Below are positions 52,963 to 60,065 of a DNA stretch of 64,000 nt, in pieces (within the stretch, counting starts at the first letter, position 1; the number at the start of each line of letters is the position of its first letter). This DNA comes from Actinokineospora inagensis DSM 44258 (lineage in GTDB: Bacteria; Actinomycetota; Actinomycetes; Mycobacteriales; Pseudonocardiaceae), in contig NZ_AXWW01000005.1 of the NCBI RefSeq assembly GCF_000482865.1, forward strand, positions 155,479 to 219,478, read 5' to 3'. Below the pieces are notes generated by a model. The model saw only the letters and a list, made by a program, of their open reading frames with translations, had not been told where the DNA came from and searched no databases. The translations under genes were made by a program, and so were the position numbers.

Positions 52963-53504
52963 CCAGCCAACAGCACCGCAACCTCGCGGCCATGTTCGAG
53001 ATCTTCGACGTCGGCGGCGACGGCTACCTGTCCGCCGATGACTTCGCCGCGCACGCCAAGACGACCTGCGGCGCGCTCCAGTTGGCGGACGGGTCACCGC
53101 ACTGGACCACGATCCACACCGCGCTCGACTCCTGGTGGGAGCACCTGCTGCGGCACACCGCCGCCGAGAACCGCATCCCCACCACCGACTGCGTGACGAT
53201 CATGGCGGACAAGCTGGTCGACGACGACGCCTTCTTCGGCGCCACCGTCGGCCCGATCGCGGAGACCGTGTTCTCGGTGTTGGACGCCGACGGCGACCAC
53301 GAGATCAGCACCGACGAGTACGTGGCGGTCTACCTGGCGTCCGGACTGACCAGGGAGATCGCGGTGGACGCGTTCCACCAGATCGACACCGACGGCGACG
53401 GCCGCATCGACCGCGGCGAGTTCGTCGCGGTCGTGCGCGACGCGTTCACCGCCGACGACCCGGACTCCCCCGGAGCCTGGTTCTTCGGCGTCCGCCCCGA
53501 CTGA
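52959..53504 (+). CDS. EF-hand calcium-binding protein (1)
   Basis: 181 aa with three recognisable EF loops: DVGGDGYLSADD (near residue 17), DADGDHEISTDE (near 108) and DTDGDGRIDRGE (near 142); the first is non-ideal at loop position 3. The rest is helical and Trp-rich (ALDSWWEHLL). It resembles calerythrin-type bacterial sarcoplasmic calcium-binding proteins. The start is TTG 52959 inside the previous stop (TTGA), with GGAGG 7 nt upstream, so translation is coupled. It is soluble and cytosolic; its target is unknown. Confidence 0.87.
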   Translation: MTSQQHRNLAAMFEIFDVGGDGYLSADDFAAHAKTTCGALQLADGSPHWTTIHTALDSWWEHLLRHTAAENRIPTTDCVTIMADKLVDDDAFFGATVGPIAETVFSVLDADGDHEISTDEYVAVYLASGLTREIAVDAFHQIDTDGDGRIDRGEFVAVVRDAFTADDPDSPGAWFFGVRPD

Positions 53505-53549
53505 GGCGTCGGGGCGACCGGCAACAACCACCTGATAGGAGTGCAAGAC

Positions 53550-54086
53550 ATGGCCACCCAGCTCCAGCAGCGCAAGTTCGAGAAGGCATTCGAGCGGTTC
53601 GACGTCGACCGGGACGGCGTGCTCCAGCAGAACGACATCACCGCCATGGCCAAGATCTGGCAGGAGACCTTCGCGGTGTCCTCGGGCACCGAGGAGGCGA
53701 ACCGGATCCACTCGCTGGCCGCGCAGCTCTGGCAGGACATCACCAGCGCCACCGACACGGACGCGGACGGCACCATCTCCAAGGCCGAGTGGACCACGGC
53801 GATGGAGCGCCCGGAGTTCATCGACAAGGTGGCCCTGCCGTTCGCGCTGGCCGTGTTCGACCTGGCCGACAAGGACAGCAGCGGCTCCCTCAGCGTCGAG
53901 GAGATGATCGCCGGGCAGGCCCGCTCCGGCATCAGCGAGGCCGAGACCCGCCGCATGTTCGAGGCCCTCGACGCCGACCACGACGGCTCGGTCTCCCGAG
54001 ACGAGTACGCGAACGCCATCCGCGAGTTCTACCTCAGCGACGACCCGAACGCGGTCGGCAACCTCATGGTCGGCAACCTCGACTGA
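53550..54086 (+). CDS. EF-hand calcium-binding protein (2), calerythrin-like
   Basis: 178 aa with four EF loops: DVDRDGVLQQND, DTDADGTISKAE, DKDSSGSLSVEE and DADHDGSVSRDE, spaced as in calerythrin/sarcoplasmic calcium-binding proteins. Calcium positions 1, 3, 5 and 12 are filled in all but the first loop, which ends in D rather than E. AGGAG lies 8 nt before the ATG. It is the last gene of the operon, followed by a strong hairpin. In actinomycetes such proteins buffer or sense calcium; a role in this cluster is unexplained. Confidence 0.9.
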   Translation: MATQLQQRKFEKAFERFDVDRDGVLQQNDITAMAKIWQETFAVSSGTEEANRIHSLAAQLWQDITSATDTDADGTISKAEWTTAMERPEFIDKVALPFALAVFDLADKDSSGSLSVEEMIAGQARSGISEAETRRMFEALDADHDGSVSRDEYANAIREFYLSDDPNAVGNLMVGNLD

Positions 54087-54104
54087 GGAGACGGCGCCGC
54101 CCGT

Positions 54105-54138
54105 CGGTGGACTCCCGAGACGCCCCGGGAGTCCACCG
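54105..54138. terminator. Hairpin between convergent genes
   Basis: CGGTGGACTCCCG (54105-54117) pairs perfectly with CGGGAGTCCACCG (54126-54138), 8-nt loop, between the EF-hand gene and the convergent methyltransferase. Likely bidirectional terminator. Confidence 0.75.
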
Positions 54139-54171
54139 GGGACGGTGCTGGCGTCGGCTGCCCCAGCGAAG

Positions 54172-55032
54172 TCAGCGGACGCCGCGGGTGATCAGGGTTT
54201 CCCCGGTCATCACGACCTTGCCGTCGGGGAACTCGGCGCGCAGGGTGGCGATCGCGTCGGCGCGGATCTCGGCGCGCAGAGCGGGGTCGATGGCGCGCAG
54301 CAGCAGGATGAACGGGCCCGCGCTCTGCTCGCACACGTCCCAGTACTCCTCGGCGCTGTCGGCTCGCACGATGGGGTGATCGGCGATCTCGGTGCCGACG
54401 CGGGTGAAGCCCGCGCCGGTGAAGAGGGCTTCCAGTTCGGCCGGATCGGACAACGCGACCGTTCCGGGCACCTCCGGGTCGGGGTCGGGGATCAGGGCGG
54501 GCACATCGATGTGCCGGGCCACCACGTCTTCGAGGATGCGCAGGGAGGCGCACCGGTGTGGCGAGCCCACCGTCATCGCCACCATGCGCCCGCCCGGCCG
54601 CAGCGCCTCGTGCATCGCCGCGAGCGCCGCGCCCGGCTCGACCATGTACTGCAACCCCGCGCGGCAGGTCCCGATGTCGAAACTGCCCGGCGCGACCCCC
54701 AGGTCCCGCTCGCTCGCGATCACCCGGAACTCCACTGTGGACACACGTTCGCGGTCGGCCCACGCGCGGGCGCCCGCGACCATGTCGGCGGAGATGTCGA
54801 GCCCGAGCACGTAGCCGTTCGGCCCTAGCGCGTCGGACAGTTGGTGTGCGGGAACACCGACACCGCAGGCGAGGTCCAACGCGCGCTCCCCCGGCGCGGG
54901 CTCGGCGAGCTCGACCATCCGCAGCGCGCTGGGCACGCCCGCGTCGGCGAAGTTGGCCCGGTAGCGCACCCAGCCGACCGCGGAAAGCTCCCACTCCCGA
55001 TGTTTCTCCGCACGCAGCGTGGCCACGCTCAT
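54172..55032 (-). CDS. SAM-dependent methyltransferase
   Basis: 286 aa. ALDLACGVGVPAHQLSDALG is SAM motif I, VLGLDISADMVAGARAWA motif post-I, FDIGTCRAGLQYMVEPGAAL motif II and LRPGGRMVAMTVGSPHR motif III, in the UbiE-like group. GGAGG lies 6 nt before the ATG. It is divergent from the second HxlR regulator gene; their 143-bp gap contains an A/T-rich island with TATAGACT and AAAGCTACA near 55113-55132. Substrate unknown. Confidence 0.86.
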   Translation of the reverse strand: MSVATLRAEKHREWELSAVGWVRYRANFADAGVPSALRMVELAEPAPGERALDLACGVGVPAHQLSDALGPNGYVLGLDISADMVAGARAWADRERVSTVEFRVIASERDLGVAPGSFDIGTCRAGLQYMVEPGAALAAMHEALRPGGRMVAMTVGSPHRCASLRILEDVVARHIDVPALIPDPDPEVPGTVALSDPAELEALFTGAGFTRVGTEIADHPIVRADSAEEYWDVCEQSAGPFILLLRAIDPALRAEIRADAIATLRAEFPDGKVVMTGETLITRGVR

Positions 55033-55175
55033 CCGTGTCCTCCATATGGGGTGTCAGGTCCGCGACGAGGTCGAATCGGGGCGCACCGCCTCGACGGGGG
55101 TGTGATCGCCCTTATAGACTTCAGAAAGCTACACCGTTGTGTCCGGCGGGAACAGCGCGACCGAATGAGGAGCGG

Positions 55176-55814
55176 ATGGCCACCAGGCGGGGCTGCGGGC
55201 TGGCGGTGGGACTCGGGGTGGTCGGCGAGCGGTGGACCATGCTGATCGTCCGGGAGTTGCTCATCGGGCCCGCCAGGTTCACCGCGCTGCTGGAGAACAT
55301 GCCCGGCATGGGGCCGAACCTGCTGTCCGACCGGCTGCGCACGCTCGGCGAACACGGCGTGGTCGAACAGGTCCCGGTCCCCGGTGACGGCCGCGGGACG
55401 CGCTACCGGCTCACCGAGGTCGGCGAGCAGTTGCGCCAACCGCTGCTGGCGTTGGCCAAGTGGGGCCTGGGTTTCCTGCGCGACGAGGACCGCTGCGGGA
55501 CCACCCGCGCCGAGTGGGGGTTCCTCGCCGTGCAGTCCATGGTGGTGCGCGAGGCCATCCCGGAGGTCGACGACACCTACGAGTTCCAGGTGAGCGGGCA
55601 GCCGTTCACCATCGAGGTCCGCGAGGGCGACGTCCGGTTCGCCCGCGGCTCGGCGGCCGAACCGGACATGACCGTCGAGTGCGACGCGGACACCTTCATC
55701 CGGGTCGGCGCCCGGCTGGCCACCCCGGGCGACGCGATCGCCGCGGGCTCGGTGCGGGTCAGCGGTGACCCGGCCGCGGCGGGCCGGTGCATCCGGATGC
55801 TCGGCCTCGGCTGA
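55176..55814 (+). CDS. HxlR-type regulator with C-terminal SCP2-like domain (2)
   Basis: 212 aa. GLGVVGERWTMLIVRELLIGPARFTALLENMPGMGPNLLSDRLRTLGEHGVVEQVPVPGDGR is an HxlR winged helix nearly collinear with the regulator at 37132-37788. The C-terminal half (about 120-210) is SCP2-like (VECDADTFIRVGARLATPGDAIAAG). Very high conservation of the DNA-recognition part suggests both proteins bind similar sites. GAGGAG precedes the ATG. Two near-identical 16-bp sites lie before the next two genes. Confidence 0.88.
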   Translation: MATRRGCGLAVGLGVVGERWTMLIVRELLIGPARFTALLENMPGMGPNLLSDRLRTLGEHGVVEQVPVPGDGRGTRYRLTEVGEQLRQPLLALAKWGLGFLRDEDRCGTTRAEWGFLAVQSMVVREAIPEVDDTYEFQVSGQPFTIEVREGDVRFARGSAAEPDMTVECDADTFIRVGARLATPGDAIAAGSVRVSGDPAAAGRCIRMLGLG

Positions 55815-55829
55815 GCTTCCCAAGCTTGC

Positions 55830-55845
55830 TACTGGTTTATATAGT
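55830..55845 (+). promoter_or_regulatory. Putative HxlR site before the ATP-grasp gene
   Basis: TACTGGTTTATATAGT matches TACTGAAATATATAGT (57155-57170) at 13 of 16 positions and has the ACT-N9-AGT symmetry expected for HxlR-type binding. It lies 43-58 bp before the start codon in an A/T-rich island, so it may also include the -10. Confidence 0.55.
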
Positions 55846-55887
55846 CGCTGCTGTCGGGATGGTCGCGGGGCGGTGAGGGGCGGCGGC

Positions 55888-57111
55888 ATGGGCGAACGGC
55901 CACTGCTGATCCTGGTGGGAATCGGGTACGAGCCGCACCGGGGGTACCTGCTGCGGTCGATCGCGGAGACCACCGACGTGTGGCTGCTCGACCACGAGCC
56001 GCCGAGTTGGGAGACCCCGTACGTGGTGGGCGGCACGGCCGTCGACATCCGCAAGGGGGACGCCCTGCTCGCGGCCGCCGAGGAGGTCGCCAGCGGCCGC
56101 ACCGTGGACGGCGTCCTGTGCTGGGACGAGCTGAAGATGGAGAACACGGCCCGGGTCGCCGAGCGGCTCGGGCTGCCCGGCGTGTCGCCGGACGTGATCG
56201 ACCGGTGTCGGGACAAGCACCGCACCCGCACGGCGCTCGCGGCGGCGGGCGTCCCGCAGCCCCGGTCGGTGGCGGTGGCGTCGGCGGAGCAAGCCGCCGA
56301 GGTGGCCGCCGACATCGGGTACCCGGTGATCCTGAAACCCCGGGCGCTGGGCGCGAGCATGGGCGTGACCAGGGTGGACAACCCGGCCGACCTCGCCGAG
56401 GCGTACGCGCACACCAGGGCCCAGCACGTCGACCAGGCGCACTACTACGACCTCGGCGTCCTGGTCGAGGAGTACGCCGACGGCCCGGAGTTCAGTGTGG
56501 ACTCCGCCGTTGTGGACGGTGTCACCACCCCGTTGTTCTTGGCGCGCAAGCGGAGTGGGTTCGCGCCGTACTTCGAGGAGATCGGGCACATCGTCGACGC
56601 GGCGGACCCGTTGTTCGCCGATCCCGAGCTGCGCCGGGTGATCGCCGACGCGCACCGGGCCCTGGCGTTCGACTCGGGGATGACGCACGTCGAGTTGCGG
56701 TTGACCCGGTCCGGCTGGTCGGTCATCGAGGTCAACTGCCGCCTGGGCGGCGACCTCATCCCCTACCTGGGGCTGCGGGCGACCGGGGTGGACGCGGGGA
56801 AGATCGCGGCGGCGGTGGCGTGCGGGCGGACCCCGGACTTCGGCGGCGACCGGTCGACCTGCGCGGCGATCCGGTTCCTGTACCCGGAGGAGGCGGTGGT
56901 CGTCGGCGAGGTCAAGGTGGAGCGGTCCGCGTTGCCGCCGGGGACGCTGCTGGCGGGTCCGTTGGCGGAGCCGGGCACCGCGGTCGAGCCACCGCCGGTC
57001 GGGCACGTGTGGGGCCGGTACGCGATGGTCGCGGTGACCGCGCCGACCCCGGTCGACTGTCTGTCCGCAGTGGACAAGGCGGCGCTGGCCGTGCGGCTGA
57101 TCGCCCAATAG
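55888..57111 (+). CDS. ATP-grasp carboxylate-amine ligase
   Basis: 407 aa. Recognisable ATP-grasp features: YPVILKPRALGASMGVTRVDN (ATP-binding Lys and small loop), VLVEEYADGPEFSVDSAVVDG (Glu contacts), and VIEVNCRLGGDLIPYL (metal-binding Glu/Asn near the end). The fold resembles BacD / carbamoyl-phosphate-like peptide ligases that join an amino acid to another amine through an acyl phosphate. GAGGGG lies 7 nt before the ATG. Control by the adjacent HxlR protein is suggested by the upstream site. Substrates unknown; a dipeptide or amide product is inference. Confidence 0.88.
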   Translation: MGERPLLILVGIGYEPHRGYLLRSIAETTDVWLLDHEPPSWETPYVVGGTAVDIRKGDALLAAAEEVASGRTVDGVLCWDELKMENTARVAERLGLPGVSPDVIDRCRDKHRTRTALAAAGVPQPRSVAVASAEQAAEVAADIGYPVILKPRALGASMGVTRVDNPADLAEAYAHTRAQHVDQAHYYDLGVLVEEYADGPEFSVDSAVVDGVTTPLFLARKRSGFAPYFEEIGHIVDAADPLFADPELRRVIADAHRALAFDSGMTHVELRLTRSGWSVIEVNCRLGGDLIPYLGLRATGVDAGKIAAAVACGRTPDFGGDRSTCAAIRFLYPEEAVVVGEVKVERSALPPGTLLAGPLAEPGTAVEPPPVGHVWGRYAMVAVTAPTPVDCLSAVDKAALAVRLIAQ

Positions 57112-57154
57112 CGTTGCCGTCCGATGACCGCGCGACCAGGCCATTGACTCTTAC

Positions 57155-57170
57155 TACTGAAATATATAGT
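57155..57170 (+). promoter_or_regulatory. Putative HxlR site before the 398-aa unknown gene
   Basis: TACTGAAATATATAGT, preceded by TTGACT at 57144-57149, which could be a -35. It shares 13 of 16 bases with the site at 55830-55845. It lies 86-101 bp before the ATG. Confidence 0.55.
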
Positions 57171-57255
57171 GTCCTTCTCGAGACTCTCTCCACACGCACG
57201 CCAGGCGCAGCTCACCGGTGATGACCCGAATCCGTCCGCCCACTGGAGGCCTTCC

Positions 57256-58452
57256 ATGGCACGGGAAACCTACGAGTCGCTCAACCTCGCCCCGAAGCCG
57301 ATCCGCCCGCACATCCTGGCCGCCGCCACCATCGTCTACGGCGACGACTACTACAACGGCAGGCGCGAGACGATCAACCTCTCCGGCTTCGTGCAGATGA
57401 ACAAGTGGCCGATGCCCGGCTTCGAGCACCGGGTCGACGAGCGCGGCCGTTCGGTGTTCGACACCGAGCTGATCAGCGCCCCCGAGGTCGGCATCAAGGG
57501 CTTCAGCTACGAGCTCAACGACCGCATCCAGATCCTGTCCAACCCGCTGCTGCCCAACACCGGGCACGTGCGGCAGATCGCGCCGGGCAAGAACTTCCCG
57601 GCCGAGTTCCACATCCAGCGGTTCGGCATCCTGGAGACCAGCACGCTGCGCCTGGTGCACCGCAACGTCATCGACATCTACGGCGTGGTGGACGCGATCC
57701 CGCCGTTCAAGAAGCCGCTGACCGGCGGTTACCTCGGCGTGCCGCGCGGCGACCAGCCGATCGAGCTGGTGCAGGCCCCGAACGTGGTGCGCGGCACCAC
57801 GCTGCCCGAGGCCTGGTACCCCTCGACCGACGGCAACGAGCCGATCGGGATCGTCCCGACGGTGTTCTTCGCCGACAGCCCGGCGGCCTGCATGTCCATG
57901 CTGGTCGACCCGTCGATGATCATCCAGACCTCCACCGAGGCGACGCTGGTCCTGGAGGTCGGCGGCCGCACCGTCAAGGTCGAGCTGTCCGGCAGCCACA
58001 ACCTGGCCGCGGGCATGGAGATCCTGCTGTTCGGCCCGGAGAAGCACGACGAGGGCGTCGGCGTGCTCGCGCAGCTCGCCCGGGTGGCCCTGGTCGGCGA
58101 GTGCGCCGAGCTCGGCGGCCGGGTGATGCTGCGGGCGAGCTGGCCGAAGCCGTCCGGCGGCTCGCTCGGCGAGGGCGGCGAGGACTCGCTGTCCCGGGTC
58201 AAGTTCCCCGGCGACCTGCACTTCGACGCCGAGTTCGACCTGGTCACGCCGCACGAGGTGCTCTACTCGACCAACTCCGTGCACCTCGCGGGCAAGCTGA
58301 GCGACCTGGACCCGAATGGCACCACGCTGACCATGTCCGGCACCGACGCGGCCCTGGTCACCACCGGCGACGAGGTCAAGGCCCGGATCACCGGCCTGAC
58401 CCTGGCGATGCGCGAGGCCATCGTCGGCGAGCACGCCGCCGTCAACGTGTGA
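57256..58452 (+). CDS. Conserved-looking protein of unknown function
   Basis: 398-aa soluble protein of a family I do not recognise. It has no signal peptide, few Cys (two), and alternating hydrophobic pattern suggesting mainly beta structure: RETINLSGFVQMNKWPMPGFEHRVDERGRSVFDTELISAPEVGIKG, TLRLVHRNVIDIYGVVDAIPPFKKPL, VKVELSGSHNLAAGMEILLFG, DAEFDLVTPHEVLYSTNSVHLAGKL. Strong codon bias and a good GGAGG before the ATG support expression. It sits under its own putative HxlR site, and a hairpin separates it from the PRMT-like gene. It could be a structural or binding protein. Confidence 0.7.
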   Translation: MARETYESLNLAPKPIRPHILAAATIVYGDDYYNGRRETINLSGFVQMNKWPMPGFEHRVDERGRSVFDTELISAPEVGIKGFSYELNDRIQILSNPLLPNTGHVRQIAPGKNFPAEFHIQRFGILETSTLRLVHRNVIDIYGVVDAIPPFKKPLTGGYLGVPRGDQPIELVQAPNVVRGTTLPEAWYPSTDGNEPIGIVPTVFFADSPAACMSMLVDPSMIIQTSTEATLVLEVGGRTVKVELSGSHNLAAGMEILLFGPEKHDEGVGVLAQLARVALVGECAELGGRVMLRASWPKPSGGSLGEGGEDSLSRVKFPGDLHFDAEFDLVTPHEVLYSTNSVHLAGKLSDLDPNGTTLTMSGTDAALVTTGDEVKARITGLTLAMREAIVGEHAAVNV

Positions 58453-58470
58453 CCGAAGCCCCAACCGACC

Positions 58471-58505
58471 AACCTCGCCCGGACCACCACGGTCCGGGCG
58501 AGGTT
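58471..58505 (+). terminator. Strong hairpin within the gene run
   Basis: A perfect 15-bp stem (AACCTCGCCCGGACC, 58471-58485; complement at 58491-58505) with a 5-nt loop, between the unknown gene and the PRMT-like gene. Could terminate, attenuate or stabilise the upstream message. Confidence 0.75.
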
Positions 58506-58525
58506 CGGCGCATGTGGAGTCTGTT

Positions 58526-59416
58526 ATGGACAGTCGCTCGCTCGTCATGCACCAGGCGATGCTCGCCGACCGGACCCGGTTGCGGGCTTACGACGACGCG
58601 CTGGCCAAGGTCGTGCGGCCAGGGGACGTCGTCGTGGATGTCGGCGCCGGGCTGCTCGTGCTGGGGATGATGGCGCTGCGGCACGGCGCCGGGCACGTCT
58701 ACGCGATCGAGGGCGACCCGGTCACCGCCGCCGTGGCCGCCCGCATCGCCGACGACAACGGCCTCAGCGGCAAGCTCACCGTGATCAGGGGCGACGCCCG
58801 CGCGGTCGACCTGCCGGAGCAGGCCAACGTGATCGTGGCCGAGCTGATGGGCAACATCGGCCCCGAGGAGGAGATGCCGGAGATCCTGGCCGCGGTCGCC
58901 AAGCGGGTGCTGGCGCCGGGCGGCCGGGTGGTGCCGGAGCGGCTGACCACGACGCTGACCGCGATCGAGTTCGACGACGAGGGCTGGGGCATCTGGAGCG
59001 GCGACTCCCTCGGCTACCGGCTCGACGTGGTCCAAGAGCACGCCGAGCCGACCGCGCACCTGCACTTCTTCCAGCGGCTGCCGACCAAGCTGAGCGCGGC
59101 CGTCCCGATCGGCGACAGCCTGCTCGGCGTCACCCCGCACGGGGTGTCCACGTCGCCGCGCAAGCTGCGGATCACCCGGCCGGGCACGCTGCACGCGGTG
59201 ATGGGGTCGTTCACCGCGACCCTGGCACCGGGCATCACCCTGTCGAACTTCCCCTCTTACCCCGGCAGCAACTGGGGCGTGTGGATCTGGCCCCTGCAGC
59301 ACACCCGGGTCGACGTGGGTGACGTGCTGCGCGCCCAGGTCCACCTGCCCGAAGGAGTACGGGTGGCGACCGACTGGCGGCTGGACTGCGGGATCGCGCG
59401 GCGGGAGCTGTCGTGA
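58526..59416 (+). CDS. PRMT-like class I methyltransferase
   Basis: 296 aa. VVVDVGAGLLVLGMMALRHGAGHVYAIEGDP is SAM motif I in the style of protein arginine methyltransferases, and NVIVAELMGNIGPEEEMPEIL resembles the PRMT double-E loop. A C-terminal beta-barrel-like part follows (TTTLTAIEFDDEGWG to RVATDWRLDCGIARREL). Bacterial PRMT-like enzymes in biosynthetic clusters methylate guanidino or other groups. Its stop overlaps the propeller gene by GTGA. Arginine or guanidine as substrate is inference. Confidence 0.82.
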   Translation: MDSRSLVMHQAMLADRTRLRAYDDALAKVVRPGDVVVDVGAGLLVLGMMALRHGAGHVYAIEGDPVTAAVAARIADDNGLSGKLTVIRGDARAVDLPEQANVIVAELMGNIGPEEEMPEILAAVAKRVLAPGGRVVPERLTTTLTAIEFDDEGWGIWSGDSLGYRLDVVQEHAEPTAHLHFFQRLPTKLSAAVPIGDSLLGVTPHGVSTSPRKLRITRPGTLHAVMGSFTATLAPGITLSNFPSYPGSNWGVWIWPLQHTRVDVGDVLRAQVHLPEGVRVATDWRLDCGIARRELS

Positions 59417-60051
59417 CCATCCTCGCCGGGATCGTCCGGGACCTGCCGCTGCAGGCCCTGGAGCTGTGCGGGGTGACCTGGTCGGGCGAGTTCCTGTGGT
59501 ACTCGGAGTCGTTCACCGGCCGGATCGCGGCGATCGACTCGCTCACCGGCGACCAGGCCGGGGAGATCGCCTGCGCCGACATCCGCGCCGACCTGACCAC
59601 CCTGGACGGATCGCTGCTGCAGGTCGTCGGCGCCGGACGGGACCTGCGGATGCTCGACCCCGACGACGGGCACGTGGTCGCCGAGTTCGCCAACCCGCGC
59701 CCCGGGCACACGCTGACCGGGCTGGAGGCGGGCCGGGACGGGCTGTGGCTGGGCTACCAGGACCTGAAGGTGCTCGACCTGCGCGACCCGAGCGACTTCC
59801 ACCTCATCGACTGCGTGCCGGTGCGGCGGCCACCGTCCGGGGTGACGGTGTCGGACGGGTTCGTCGTCTACTCCGACCACCGCGGGTCGATGATCACGCT
59901 CGTCAACCCCGACGACCACCGGGAACAGGTGTCGGTGCGGGTGTGGGGGAACCCGACCGGGCTGACCTGGGACGGCAGCCTCATCTGGTACTGCGACCAC
60001 GCCACGCTGCAACTGCGCGCGGTGGAGCTACCCGGTTTCCAGCGGTTCTGA
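59413..60051 (+). CDS. Small beta-propeller-like protein (2)
   Basis: 212 aa, paralogue of 45620-46273: LCGVTWSGEFLWYSESFTGRIAAIDS, GDQAGEIACADIRADLTTLDGSLLQVV, LTGLEAGRDGLWLGYQDLKVLDL, PSGVTVSDGFVVYSDHRG, PTGLTWDGSLIWYCDHATLQLRAVEL. No signal peptide. The GTG overlaps the PRMT-like stop by 4 nt, so the pair is coupled, whereas the other propeller precedes a PLP enzyme. Both lie just upstream of signal-less binding proteins, so they may work with them. Function unknown. Confidence 0.75.
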   Translation: MTILAGIVRDLPLQALELCGVTWSGEFLWYSESFTGRIAAIDSLTGDQAGEIACADIRADLTTLDGSLLQVVGAGRDLRMLDPDDGHVVAEFANPRPGHTLTGLEAGRDGLWLGYQDLKVLDLRDPSDFHLIDCVPVRRPPSGVTVSDGFVVYSDHRGSMITLVNPDDHREQVSVRVWGNPTGLTWDGSLIWYCDHATLQLRAVELPGFQRF

Positions 60052-60065
60052 GCGAGGAGTGCTCG

